From: Litoribaculum gwangyangense
GTDB lineage: Bacteria; Bacteroidota; Bacteroidia; Flavobacteriales; Flavobacteriaceae
NCBI RefSeq assembly: GCF_039543505.1
Contig: NZ_BAABJW010000001.1
Coordinates: forward strand, 992,001 to 1,056,000
Length of the DNA stretch: 64,000 nt
Reading direction: 5' to 3'
A program made the position numbers and the translations under genes. How positions within the stretch are numbered: the stretch's first letter is position 1; each line of letters starts with the position of its first letter. Below, piece after piece: positions 15,987 through 24,515 of the stretch. A model generated the notes under the pieces. That model was not told the DNA's origin. It was given only the letters and a program-made list of their open reading frames with translations, and did no database searches.

Positions 15987-16330
15987 AGGAAGCAAAATTC
16001 ACTTATAAATTACATTTTATCGGTAAAAAGTAACATTTCATCGAATTTTTAGTAAAATGATGAAACTATGACATACTTTAGTTGTCTCTTATTGGGCGCC
16101 AATTATTTCCCTAAGTTCAATAAAGAAAATTAATCCATTTAGTGACTCCAGAGTCACAATTCCCTCAAAGTAAAAAAATATAGTAATCGTAGTGCATATT
16201 TTTATGTATTCGATTTTAAGTTAATTATCCATTTTTTCCCTCAACCGAGATATTTTTTATCAAACATCTTAGTTCATTATTTTATCAAACAATAGAGAAA
16301 AACTGTATAACCCTAAAATCGAAAATTAAT
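15987..16330. promoter_or_regulatory. Repeat-rich 344-base intergenic control region
   Basis: No gene is visible here. Direct repeats: ACATTTTATCG (16012-16022) and ACATTTCATCG (16033-16043), 21 bases apart or two helical turns, with an inverted partial copy GATGAAA at 16058-16064; and TTTTATCAAACA at 16255-16266 and 16280-16291, 25 bases apart. A perfect inverted repeat GTGACTC/GAGTCAC with a 2-base gap is at 16142-16157. These look like binding sites for regulators of the small lipoprotein gene that follows. I see no clear TAnnTTTG promoter. Confidence 0.45.
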
Positions 16331-16477
16331 ATGAAAACTTTAAAAATTACTTTAATCTTAGCACTTATTTTTGCATCCATAACCTCATGTACAAAACAAG
16401 ATTTAAATGAAGATGATTTATTGGTTTCACCAGAAGTTGAAGCTGCACCTTTTACAGGTGGTCAAGGACAAGACTAA
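16331..16477 (+). CDS. 48-residue small lipoprotein preceding a sensor kinase
   Basis: An ATG at 16331 opens a 48-codon frame ending in TAA at 16475-16477. The product has a basic start (MKTLKITL), a hydrophobic core and a lipobox S-I-T-S-C with Cys20, leaving a mature peptide of 29 residues that is acidic and ends in FTGGQGQD. It is flanked upstream by a repeat-rich region and downstream by a perfect terminator, so it is probably transcribed as a single gene. The kinase gene begins 106 bases downstream. I do not recognise a family. Its size, lipidation and position suggest a ligand or accessory of the TPR kinase, which is inference only. Confidence 0.75.
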   Translation: MKTLKITLILALIFASITSCTKQDLNEDDLLVSPEVEAAPFTGGQGQD

Positions 16478-16498
16478 ATAAAAAAATTGAACTTACAT

Positions 16499-16529
16499 TA
16501 AAGCCTTGAAATACCTCAAGGCTTTTTTT
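16499..16529 (+). terminator. Intrinsic terminator after the small lipoprotein gene
   Basis: AAGCCTTGA (16501-16509) and TCAAGGCTT (16516-16524) are perfect 9-base arms with a 6-base loop, followed by T residues. It isolates the small gene from the kinase gene. Confidence 0.88.
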
Positions 16530-16530
16530 A

Positions 16531-16563
16531 TTGAATAAAATTGGAAAATTATAAATACATTTG
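16531..16563 (+). promoter_or_regulatory. Promoter of the TPR kinase gene
   Basis: TTG (16531-16533), a 22-base spacer and TACATTTG (16556-16563) fit the Bacteroidota consensus. Transcription would start near 16570, leaving a leader of about 14 bases before the TTG start codon. Confidence 0.45.
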
Positions 16564-16583
16564 AGTTTAAATAGAACTCAGTA

Positions 16584-18416
16584 TTGAAATATTTAGGACT
16601 TTTAGTTTATATCATTGTTGGATTTGGTTATGGAAATGCTCAAATAGATGACCGTTTAGAAAAGATCGATTCCATTAAATCATATTTATCAAATTATAAA
16701 ACTCTCGATTCTATTTCAATTGCCCAAGAACACTACAAAATTGGCGAGTTGTATAGGAATTCGCTTTTAAGTGATAGTGCTTATGTTTATTTTCAAAAAG
16801 CAGAGAAAGTTTTTAGAAAATATAATCTCAAATTGGAAATAGCCATGACGCTCTACGGAATAGCTGTTTGCCAAACCTACGACAAAGATTATACAGGTAG
16901 CGAATCTACATCCATAGAGGCAATTACACTACTTGAAAGTTTAAAAGGGAATCATAATGTTAACCGTTACAAAGCTTACATATACAATAATTTAGGCATT
17001 GTTTTTAATGAATTGGAGCAATTTGATGAGTCAATAAAATATCATAAAATATCACTTGATTTGAAAAGAGAATTGGATGGCGATTTCCTCAGAAGTATAG
17101 GTTTGTCAAAAAATAATATAGCTTTTGCATACAAAAATTCAGGAAAGTATGACTTAGCCTTAGAGATATATGAGGATATTTTTGAAAATAAAGAATTGAT
17201 TAATAATTACCCTAGTGTTTACGTATTGGCCTTGGGTAACTATGCCAATACTCTATATCTCTCCAAAAATTTTGAACAATTACCTGCCCTATACCATAAA
17301 GCCCTAAAAATTTGCGATAGTATTGATGATGAATATAACTCCATAATAATCCATCAGCATTTAGCAGAATATTACAATGATATAGACAAAAAAGATTCGG
17401 CAAAATATTATGCCTACCAAGCAAAAGAGCTTTCGGAGGCTTACAATAATGACGATTTACTAAAATCATTATTGCTTCTTTCAAAAATAGAAACCGGAGA
17501 TAAGGCTTCTAATTACCTAAAAGAGTACATTATGCTAAGTGATAGTTTGCAAAAAAGCGAACGGTTAAAGCGTGATAAATTTGCTAGGATTAGATACGAA
17601 ACGAATAAAATCGAACAAGAAAATATACAAATAGCTAAAGAGCGTAAATGGCTTTTGTTTACTTCCATAATAGTAATAATAGCTTCCTTTTTATTATATG
17701 TGGTAATTTATCAAAGAAATAGGAACAAAGAACTGCAATTCATTCAAAAACAACAGGAAACGAATGAGGAAATTTATAACTTAATGCTATCTCAAAACGA
17801 AAGTATTGAAGAGGCTAGAGCACTTGAAAAGAAGCGTATCTCAGAGGAATTACATGATGGTGTTTTAGGAAGGCTATTCGGAACGCGTTTAAGTTTAGAT
17901 AGTTTAAACATGAATAATACTGCCGAAGCTATTAAAACTAGAAGCCAGTATATTGATGAGCTAAAGACCATAGAACAAGACATACGTAAGGTTTCACATG
18001 ATTTAAATACCGATTTTGTATCTGGCTCTGGTTTTATAGACATCATAAAAACCTTAGTGGAAACTCAAACATTAGCCTATAATTTAACTTATAATTTACA
18101 GCATGATGATACCATAGTTTGGGAAGAAGTTTCTAATAAAACAAAAATTCATATCTATAGAATTATTCAAGAAACCTTGAATAATATATATAAACATGCC
18201 AACGCAACTAATGTGAAAATTAGTTTTAAATTAAAAAATAACGTAATTTGCTTAAACATGACAGATAATGGTTCTGGATTTGATGTCAACAAGGCCAAAT
18301 CAGGGATAGGACTAAAAAACATGAACTCCAGGATTAATGAAATTAAAGGAGCTATTAAAATAACTTCTCAAAAAGATATAGGAACCACAGTAACTATAGA
18401 GGCACCTATATCATAG
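16584..18416 (+). CDS. TPR-containing sensor histidine kinase (NarL/DesK type)
   Basis: 610 residues, starting at TTG: an in-frame TAG at 16572 excludes an upstream start, and the TTG gives a clean signal peptide ending in G-N-A-Q near residue 20. Residues of about 25-330 are TPR repeats, predicted outside the cytoplasm. One transmembrane segment follows (about 356-376), then a coiled coil, the HisKA_3 box EELHDGVLGRL with phospho-accepting His424, and an HATPase domain with NIYKHANATN, DNGSGFD and GIGLKNMNSRI. It phosphorylates the response regulator encoded 9 bases downstream. The TPR sensor domain implies a peptide or protein ligand; the small lipoprotein just upstream is a candidate. Confidence 0.9.
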   Translation: MKYLGLLVYIIVGFGYGNAQIDDRLEKIDSIKSYLSNYKTLDSISIAQEHYKIGELYRNSLLSDSAYVYFQKAEKVFRKYNLKLEIAMTLYGIAVCQTYDKDYTGSESTSIEAITLLESLKGNHNVNRYKAYIYNNLGIVFNELEQFDESIKYHKISLDLKRELDGDFLRSIGLSKNNIAFAYKNSGKYDLALEIYEDIFENKELINNYPSVYVLALGNYANTLYLSKNFEQLPALYHKALKICDSIDDEYNSIIIHQHLAEYYNDIDKKDSAKYYAYQAKELSEAYNNDDLLKSLLLLSKIETGDKASNYLKEYIMLSDSLQKSERLKRDKFARIRYETNKIEQENIQIAKERKWLLFTSIIVIIASFLLYVVIYQRNRNKELQFIQKQQETNEEIYNLMLSQNESIEEARALEKKRISEELHDGVLGRLFGTRLSLDSLNMNNTAEAIKTRSQYIDELKTIEQDIRKVSHDLNTDFVSGSGFIDIIKTLVETQTLAYNLTYNLQHDDTIVWEEVSNKTKIHIYRIIQETLNNIYKHANATNVKISFKLKNNVICLNMTDNGSGFDVNKAKSGIGLKNMNSRINEIKGAIKITSQKDIGTTVTIEAPIS

Positions 18417-18425
18417 TGCTAAATT

Positions 18426-19097
18426 ATGACCGAGAGACTAAAAATATTAATGATTGACGATCATCCCATGATTATCGAGGGATATCAAAACACATTACAA
18501 TTCACAAAAAAAGATAACCAAGAATTAAAAATCGACATTGCTAATAATTGTGATGAGGCTATTAAATATATAGATAAAGCGGTACAAGAAACCCCTTATG
18601 ATGTCCTGTTTGTAGATATTAGTTTGCCACCCTCATCCGATGGGATGATGAATTCTGGTGAAGATTTGGCAGAATATGCACGTAAAGTGTTACCCAAGGC
18701 TAAAATTATTATTTTAACCATGTTTAATGAATCTTTCAGAATTCATAATATCATAAAAACTATCGACCCAGAGGGTTTTTTAATAAAAAGTGATTTAACT
18801 TCAAGTGAACTGGCTAGTGCTTTTCAAGCAGTGCTAAATAATCCGCCATTTTATAGTGGCACTGTAAATAGTCACATAAGAAAAACAATTACTAGTGATA
18901 TCGTTATCGATGACAAAAACAGGAAAATTCTTCATCTCTTGTCACAAGGAGTGAAAACCAAAAACCTTGCATCGCATTTAGATATGTCGTTAAGTGCTGT
19001 TGAGAAAAGAAAAAAGCAGCTTAGGGAGATTTTTGAAGTGGAAGATGGACAAGATGAAACGTTGCTAAAAAAAGCCAGAAAAAAAGGTTTTGTATAA
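18426..19097 (+). CDS. Response regulator, receiver plus LuxR-like HTH
   Basis: 223 residues. The receiver has acidic pair Asp11-Asp12 (MIDDHP), phospho-acceptor Asp64 in LFVDISLPP, Thr in ILTMFN and Lys in FLIKSD. The C-terminal domain (ILHLLSQGVKTKNLASHLDMSLSAVEKRKKQL) is a LuxR-type helix-turn-helix. It forms an operon with the TPR kinase, 9 bases apart. Candidate targets are the direct repeats upstream of the small lipoprotein gene, an inference from position. An inverted repeat at 19196-19216 lies downstream. Confidence 0.9.
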   Translation: MTERLKILMIDDHPMIIEGYQNTLQFTKKDNQELKIDIANNCDEAIKYIDKAVQETPYDVLFVDISLPPSSDGMMNSGEDLAEYARKVLPKAKIIILTMFNESFRIHNIIKTIDPEGFLIKSDLTSSELASAFQAVLNNPPFYSGTVNSHIRKTITSDIVIDDKNRKILHLLSQGVKTKNLASHLDMSLSAVEKRKKQLREIFEVEDGQDETLLKKARKKGFV

Positions 19098-19195
19098 GTA
19101 AATTTTTACAATTTTATTGTTATTTAAAAAAAATTAAAAAAAAATTGATTTTTTTTTAAGCTTGAAACCTTTATTATACTTGTATCTTATCACAT

Positions 19196-19351
19196 ACCCG
19201 TAAAAGGTTTACGGGTTTCCCGCAGCTTGAAGTGAAATCTTATAATTATGTTTGTTACATCAACACTTCAAAATTAATTAATCCCTCAATTTTTTTGTTG
19301 ATAATAGCAATTTACAAAAAGCCCTGTGGAGGTGAGAGACCCACAGGGCTT
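19196..19351 (+). ncRNA. Candidate structured small RNA or 3' UTR
   Basis: No gene fills 19098-19362. Three inverted repeats lie in a row: ACCCGTAAA/TTTACGGGT (19196-19216, 3-base loop), TTGAAGTG (19227-19234) with CACTTCAA (19264-19271), and the terminator stem at 19319-19351. No exact promoter is visible before it, so it could be a separate RNA or the tail of the response regulator mRNA. Confidence 0.3.
19319..19351. terminator. Bidirectional terminator between the response regulator and DUF456 gene
   Basis: Perfect 11-base arms AAGCCCTGTGG (19319-19329) and CCACAGGGCTT (19341-19351) with an 11-base loop. A and T tracts on its two sides allow termination from both directions between convergent genes. 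Confidence 0.8.
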
Positions 19352-19362
19352 CTTCATTATTA

Positions 19363-19863
19363 TCATTGAAATATGGTGTTTTTATAATCCCAGACCATCC
19401 CAATAAAGAGCCCTAAATAAATGACAGCAACAACAAATTTTATAAAAGTGGAAGTTAAAAATCCTATAAAGGATCCAAATGCTGCCTTGGTTGCAGTTTT
19501 AGTATCGCTTTGATTGATTACTTCTCCTATAAAGGCTCCAAGAAAAGGACCCATAATTATGCCACCAGGTATTGGAGCCACTAAACCGATAATTAATCCT
19601 ATAGAAGTTCCTATCATGCCATATCTACTTCCTCCAAAACGCTTAGTGCCAATAGCAGGGATGATATAATCTAAAAACCAAATAAATACGGCAATCATAA
19701 GTGTGATAACTAAAAAGGATTTATTCATTGGAATGGCTTCTGTTAAATGAAGTAATAAAAGACCAAACCAACTTGTTAGAGGACCAGGTAAGATTGGTAA
19801 AAAGCTACCTAAAATGCCTAAAAGCATCACTAGGCCAGCTATAATAATTAAAATGATATCCAT
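19363..19863 (-). CDS. DUF456 family membrane protein
   Basis: 166 residues, almost wholly hydrophobic with four or five transmembrane segments. The glycine-rich loops LGILGSFLPILPGP, TKRFGGSRYGMIG and GPFLGAFIGE are characteristic of DUF456. Function is unknown; the family has glycine-zipper-like repeats and is widespread. It is a single gene, converging on the kinase operon with a shared terminator, and divergent from the lipoprotein gene at 19970 across 106 bases. Confidence 0.85.
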   Translation of the reverse strand: MDIILIIIAGLVMLLGILGSFLPILPGPLTSWFGLLLLHLTEAIPMNKSFLVITLMIAVFIWFLDYIIPAIGTKRFGGSRYGMIGTSIGLIIGLVAPIPGGIIMGPFLGAFIGEVINQSDTKTATKAAFGSFIGFLTSTFIKFVVAVIYLGLFIGMVWDYKNTIFQ

Positions 19864-19969
19864 AAAGATGTTTTATTTATTCTATTCTGAGACGGAAAAT
19901 CATGTCAATTGTTACAAATAGGTGTATCTTAAAGAATAAAATTGTATTTTTCAGTTTTAGTTATTATCC

Positions 19970-20446
19970 ATGAAGCTATTCTGTGTTTTTATATGTGTTT
20001 TTATACTTACCTCCTGCAAGTATTTTAATGTAAAAAAAACATCTTCTGAAGCTATTTTAAAAGAAGAATTGCAAACCTTTAATTGGAATGATGTTGATGA
20101 GTACCCAAGTTTTTCAGTATGTGACTCTTTATCTTTAAAAGAAGACAGAAAAGGATGTTTTCAAGCGGTTTTAACCATACATATTTGGGAGTTTTTAAAG
20201 AGAGAGAATTTAGTAGTAACGAAAGACATTCATGATACCATATTGCTTGAGTTTCAAGTAGACAAATCTGGAAATCTACTTTTAATAGATGCTGAGATAG
20301 ATTCTTTAACGGTTCAAGAAATCCCTAATATAAAAAGTTTACTGAACGAAAGTTTAGATTCCTTACCTGAAGTATTTCCTGCCATTAAGAGGGGACAACA
20401 GGTCACTACTAAGTTTGAATTGCCTATAATTATAAATGTAAATTAG
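19970..20446 (+). CDS. Hypothetical lipoprotein
   Basis: 158 residues with a lipobox ending in Cys16 (L-T-S-C). The rest is soluble: EELQTFNWNDVDEYPSFSVCDSL, a Cys pair (about 51 and 60) and a C-terminal half, LLEFQVDKSGNLLLIDAEID, that resembles the TonB C-terminal-like folds seen in short Bacteroidota lipoproteins. No catalytic motif is visible. It converges on the Bax-inhibitor gene with six bases between. I do not recognise the function. Confidence 0.7.
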   Translation: MKLFCVFICVFILTSCKYFNVKKTSSEAILKEELQTFNWNDVDEYPSFSVCDSLSLKEDRKGCFQAVLTIHIWEFLKRENLVVTKDIHDTILLEFQVDKSGNLLLIDAEIDSLTVQEIPNIKSLLNESLDSLPEVFPAIKRGQQVTTKFELPIIINVN

Positions 20447-20452
20447 GTATAA

Positions 20453-21187
20453 TTAAAATTTTATAGCCAAACTTCGCATCAATCTTAAAATTTCGGCATA
20501 TAACCAAACTAGGGTTACCAAAAGCCCCCAAGTTGCAAGCCACTCTTTGTATTTGGGAGATTTGTTTTTGTGGCGTTCTATGTAATCAAAATCAAGCAGT
20601 AATGATAAGGCAGCAAAAATGGCGGCCACTATATTAAATATTATTGCTGGCCATGTAGTTCCCCATATAAAAAATTTAACACCAAAAAAACCTAAAATCC
20701 ATGAAATTATATAAATCACAAAAATACTGGCAGCAACAGTAATAATAATGCTTCTAAGTTTTTTAGTAACCACTATAATTCGAGTTTGGTATAATAATAA
20801 CACTACCAAAAAAGTAATAACGGTTAAACCAATAGCTTGGTAAGGCAAATTAGGGTAATGTGCATGCGCAAAAACGCTCATACTTCCTAGAAAAAAGCCT
20901 TTAGCAATCGCATACAGTGGCACCAAAATATGAGCCCAATGTTGACGAACAGAAATCAGGATACTAATTGTTATAGCAGTAATCATGCCGCCTATACCAA
21001 ACCATTTAATGTCAAAACCTGTTGTATACAGTTTCCAGATCCCTATTGAAATTATTATAATGATAGCTATTGAAAATATCGATTTAAAAAAAATACCCGT
21101 TGTCGACATGGTTTTTGGACTAGTCTTGTCACCACCAAAAAAGTAGTTAGTGAAAGCTGGGTTTGATGTTCTATTTAAAAAATTCAT
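20453..21187 (-). CDS. Bax inhibitor-1/YccA-family membrane protein
   Basis: 244 residues, with a short soluble N-terminus (MNFLNRTSNPAFTNYFF) then seven hydrophobic segments. The YccA/BI-1-like elements are SMSVFAHAHYPNLPYQA, an LLLDFDYIE stretch typical of the family and a KEWLATWGLLVTLVWLYAEILRL C-terminal part. BI-1 proteins are inner-membrane, pH-sensitive calcium-leak channels or regulators of FtsH-type proteases; the exact role here is unknown. It follows the glycosyltransferase gene by 19 bases on the same strand, so it may share its transcript. Confidence 0.87.
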   Translation of the reverse strand: MNFLNRTSNPAFTNYFFGGDKTSPKTMSTTGIFFKSIFSIAIIIIISIGIWKLYTTGFDIKWFGIGGMITAITISILISVRQHWAHILVPLYAIAKGFFLGSMSVFAHAHYPNLPYQAIGLTVITFLVVLLLYQTRIIVVTKKLRSIIITVAASIFVIYIISWILGFFGVKFFIWGTTWPAIIFNIVAAIFAALSLLLDFDYIERHKNKSPKYKEWLATWGLLVTLVWLYAEILRLMRSLAIKF

Positions 21188-21206
21188 AAGTATAAATCTA
21201 ATTAAA

Positions 21207-22328
21207 TTATTTTTTGAATGGTCTTCCTTTCCAATGGTAACCAGAAAATAAAGACTTAAAAGCTACATAAACGCTAAAAAATGGATACACAAAAAAGCCG
21301 GTGACAAAGTTTACTAAAACATTTTTTAGATTAAAAAAGGTGGCCGATTTATAAATCAAAAAGAAATCAATATTTAACTTAATAATTAAAATAAATAACC
21401 ATATTTTGATATTGAAAACACCTATAATTGAAAGTAATAAACCAATAATTAGTATAGCGTTCTTAAGCAGGACGATTAATCCTGTAAGTTTTCCAAACCA
21501 ATTATTATAAGCACTGGTTTTTGCAGCCCAACGAATGCGTTGGGATATGAGTTCATTCCAAGTTGGTTGAGGTTTTGTTGAGACAATAGCATGTTCACAT
21601 TTTAAATAGTGAAGCTGTTTAGGGTAAGTTTTCAAAACTCTTTCAAGTAGAAAAATATCATCACCACTAGCGATATTAGTATTGCCTTCAAACCCATTCA
21701 ATTTGTTGAATACATCTTTCTTGTAAACAAAATTAGCACCGTTGCATAAAAATGGTTTTTTGATACCAAAACCACCCATGGTCGTTCCTTGTAAACTCAG
21801 CATATCCAGTAACTGAAACCGATTTAAAAAGCTATTTTGATTAGTTAGAATAACAGGTGCTACCACACAAACGACATCTTTAATTTGAATAAACTCATCA
21901 AAACTATCGAGCCAATATTTTGGTAAAACACAATCAGCATCAGTAGTTACAATCCATTCGTTTTTTGCATATTTTATGGTGTTGGAAATGGCATCCTTTT
22001 TCGGGGAATGGGTTTCTCTTTTATTGGGAATAGTTATAACATCAACACCACTTTTTATAATGATTTCCAAAGAGTTATCATCAGATTCATCATCCACTAA
22101 AAACACTTCAAAAAGTTGTTTAGGGTAGTTTAAATTTTTAATGGATTCTAGTAAGCTAGGTAAATTTTCGGCTTCATTTCTAAAAGGAATAATAACAGAA
22201 AACTTAGTTTTAGGTTGAATATCACTCAACTTAAAAAGATGCACTTTATCAAAACCAAAAACAAAACTTCCAATTAAAAACAAGTACAAAACAGTTATGA
22301 TGATGCTAATTAAAATCATGTCTATCAA
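21207..22328 (-). CDS. Family 2 glycosyltransferase, membrane-anchored
   Basis: 373 residues. An N-terminal membrane helix is followed by a GT2 domain: FSVIIPFRNEAENLPSLLESI, a DDESDDNS nucleotide-sugar site, the TTDADC metal motif and ISQRIRWAAK, the QxxRW signature of processive or lipid-linked transferases. Three more membrane segments form the C-terminus. It overlaps the flippase-like gene by 4 bases, so the two are translationally coupled and probably act together on a lipid-linked glycan or glycolipid. The acceptor cannot be inferred. Confidence 0.88.
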   Translation of the reverse strand: MIDMILISIIITVLYLFLIGSFVFGFDKVHLFKLSDIQPKTKFSVIIPFRNEAENLPSLLESIKNLNYPKQLFEVFLVDDESDDNSLEIIIKSGVDVITIPNKRETHSPKKDAISNTIKYAKNEWIVTTDADCVLPKYWLDSFDEFIQIKDVVCVVAPVILTNQNSFLNRFQLLDMLSLQGTTMGGFGIKKPFLCNGANFVYKKDVFNKLNGFEGNTNIASGDDIFLLERVLKTYPKQLHYLKCEHAIVSTKPQPTWNELISQRIRWAAKTSAYNNWFGKLTGLIVLLKNAILIIGLLLSIIGVFNIKIWLFILIIKLNIDFFLIYKSATFFNLKNVLVNFVTGFFVYPFFSVYVAFKSLFSGYHWKGRPFKK

Positions 22329-23290
22329 TTATTTTTAGGTAGTTTAAAATTAAGTACATAATAACTACCAAATATACTTGGTACCACAAAATTTAAAAGC
22401 CACATGATGGTAATGATACTTAAAATGGTGAGTTCGTTTACACCAAGAAACGAAAACAGATAAACGGCCACACTTCCTTTAATAACCACATCAAAAATAA
22501 AAATAGAGGGTAAAATGGAAGCCATTAGATACATAGAAGTTATTGCCTTAAGTGCATTTATATAGGACATATCAATTTTAAAAAGGGTCATCAAAAAATA
22601 AAATTGAAATGAAAAAATGGTATAACGTATGCATGATAATATAAAACCCAAAACCAATTTATTTTTTGGGTATTTATAAAAAAAACGTTTGATTTTTTTT
22701 AATGCAAACCCTCTAATAGTATCATTGCTTTTTAATATGCCAAAACCTAGTAAAAGTAGTACTGCAAAAATGATCATTAAAAATTTGGCAAGTTTGTAAT
22801 AATTAATATTTAAGTTGTTTTCAGAGATAAAAAAACTAAAACCAATGATGCCAATTAAAACAGTAACGCTCATTTGTAGAACATTGCTTATTAAGTTAAT
22901 AAGCATGATAGGCTTTCTATAATTAGATTTAAAATAAATTGCTTTGGCACCGTATTCTCCAATTCTATTGGGTGTAAATAAGGAAGCAGTTAAAGCTCCT
23001 AAGCTTTGTTCTAGCGATTTTTTAAAGTTTATTTTTTTAATATAACTCACTAAGTTTTGCCATTTTAAAATCTCGAAAAACCAATTTAAAATGCTTAAAA
23101 ACACTAAAAAAAGGATACTTTTTATTGAAAAAGATTCATTTTTTGATAAAATATCGATGAAAACTGAAAATTTCAATTCATTATTATTTGCCAATTTTTG
23201 ATAAATAAAATAAAATGCGCCAACTAGAATGCCCAATTTAATGAGCACAAAAAAGAATTGTTTAGTTTTGTATGGCAACGAATAGGTCAT
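22325..23290 (-). CDS. Lysylphosphatidylglycerol synthase TM-region/UPF0104 family protein
   Basis: 321 residues with about eight transmembrane segments. The segments LEQSLGALTASLFTPNRIGEYGAKAIYF and MYLMASILPSIFIFDVVIKGSVAVYLFSFLG fit the conserved core of the UPF0104/AglD2-like family, related to the flippase part of MprF. It likely moves or modifies a lipid across the inner membrane. The 4-base overlap with the glycosyltransferase places both in one unit. It is divergent from the outer-membrane protein gene with 30 bases between starts. Confidence 0.8.
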   Translation of the reverse strand: MTYSLPYKTKQFFFVLIKLGILVGAFYFIYQKLANNNELKFSVFIDILSKNESFSIKSILFLVFLSILNWFFEILKWQNLVSYIKKINFKKSLEQSLGALTASLFTPNRIGEYGAKAIYFKSNYRKPIMLINLISNVLQMSVTVLIGIIGFSFFISENNLNINYYKLAKFLMIIFAVLLLLGFGILKSNDTIRGFALKKIKRFFYKYPKNKLVLGFILSCIRYTIFSFQFYFLMTLFKIDMSYINALKAITSMYLMASILPSIFIFDVVIKGSVAVYLFSFLGVNELTILSIITIMWLLNFVVPSIFGSYYVLNFKLPKNN

Positions 23291-23320
23291 ATCGAATACA
23301 AATTAAACGATTATTAGTAT

Positions 23321-23968
23321 ATGTCTTCAAGTTTTAAAATTTATATGAAGTTTTGCTTAGCAATGTGTTTTCTTTTTTGTGGGTTTTTAAGTTTTTCCCA
23401 AGGAGACACCAGCACCTTTAAAGTACAAGTGGCATTGGGGTTAAATAATCCATCTACAGATGGATTTGTTCAGGGCTTTGAGGGTAAAACCTTAAATTTC
23501 CCAACGGTTAATTTAGGACTTCAATACATGTTCTCAAAAAAAATAGGTGCCAAATTGGATTATGGTTTTAGCAGAATATCGAACGATACAGACGCCCAAG
23601 AATTTAAATTAAATTATTCTCGTATAAATGCCCAAATAGTTTATAATGCGACTCCAATTTTTAGCTTTTTACCACAAAATATGGGTACTTTTATTCACGC
23701 AGGCCCCGGATTTACAAAGGTTAAACCATTGGGGAATTATACCCAAAACGATACCTCAAATTTGAATGCCATGGCAGGAATAGAATTCCATTTTGGAATA
23801 TCAGATAAACTATCGGTATATATTGATACGTCCTACATTATGGGTTTTTCCGATGATTTCAATCCCATTTCAAACGGATTTGGTTCTTTTAACGGTAATC
23901 TTTTAACAGTAACTTTGGGTGCTTCCATATCGCTCAGCGGTTGTTACTATTGTGAACAAAATGATTGA
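23321..23968 (+). CDS. Outer-membrane beta-barrel protein, small porin-like
   Basis: 215 residues with a signal peptide (cleavage near SFSQ, about residue 28) and alternating polar/hydrophobic strands (FKVQVALGLNN, VNLGLQYMFSKKIGAKLDYGFSRI, FIHAGPGFTKV, LSVYIDTSYIMGFSD), as in OmpA-type or OMP_b-brl barrels with eight strands. It ends in CYYCEQND rather than a terminal aromatic, which is unusual and may reflect the overlap: its last 8 bases (ATGATTGA) are also the start of ruvC. The barrel assignment is from strand pattern only. Confidence 0.75.
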   Translation: MSSSFKIYMKFCLAMCFLFCGFLSFSQGDTSTFKVQVALGLNNPSTDGFVQGFEGKTLNFPTVNLGLQYMFSKKIGAKLDYGFSRISNDTDAQEFKLNYSRINAQIVYNATPIFSFLPQNMGTFIHAGPGFTKVKPLGNYTQNDTSNLNAMAGIEFHFGISDKLSVYIDTSYIMGFSDDFNPISNGFGSFNGNLLTVTLGASISLSGCYYCEQND

Positions 23969-24515
23969 AGAAAAAATAATTTTAGGAATCGATCCAGGAA
24001 CAACCATTATGGGTTTTGGTCTCATAAAAGTAGTTGGAAAAAGCATGAAGTTTATGCAACTTAATGAACTCGATTTAAAAAAATACGACGACCATTATTT
24101 AAAACTGAAACTTATTTTTGAACGCACCATTGAGTTGATAGATACGCATCATCCTGATGAAATAGCTATAGAAGCCCCTTTTTATGGTAAAAACGTACAA
24201 AGTATGTTAAAACTAGGTCGGGCACAAGGTGTTGCCATGGCTGCTGGTTTGAGCAGGGAAATACCCATAACCGAATATTTGCCAAAAAAAATTAAAATGG
24301 CCATAACCGGTAATGGAAATGCCAGTAAAGAACAAGTAGCTAAGATGTTACAAAGTTTGTTGGGTCTTAAAACTTTACCTAAAAACTTAGATGCAACGGA
24401 TGGTTTAGCGGCTGCTGTTTGTCATTTTTACAATATGGGTAAAGTGGAAATTGGCAAAAGTTACTCTGGTTGGGATGCGTTTATTAAGCAAAATGGCGAT
24501 AGGGTCAAAAAATAA
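23961..24515 (+). CDS. ruvC: Holliday junction resolvase RuvC
   Basis: 184 residues from ATG 23961; a longer frame opens at 23919 but its first 14 residues lie in the barrel gene and would precede the canonical start MIEEKIILGIDPGT. Catalytic acids are visible in GIDPGT (Asp10), IAIEAPFYGKN (Glu) and NLDATDGLAAAVCH (two Asp). It cleaves Holliday junctions with RuvAB during recombination. The start overlaps the upstream stop by 8 bases, and its stop overlaps hemW by one base (TAATG), so the three genes are translationally coupled. Confidence 0.96.
   Translation: MIEEKIILGIDPGTTIMGFGLIKVVGKSMKFMQLNELDLKKYDDHYLKLKLIFERTIELIDTHHPDEIAIEAPFYGKNVQSMLKLGRAQGVAMAAGLSREIPITEYLPKKIKMAITGNGNASKEQVAKMLQSLLGLKTLPKNLDATDGLAAAVCHFYNMGKVEIGKSYSGWDAFIKQNGDRVKK

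Noticed and set aside
23919..23960. Upstream extension of RuvC from 23919
   Set aside because: It would translate the barrel protein's last codons in another frame; RuvC proteins begin close to the I-D-P-G-T motif, fitting ATG 23961.
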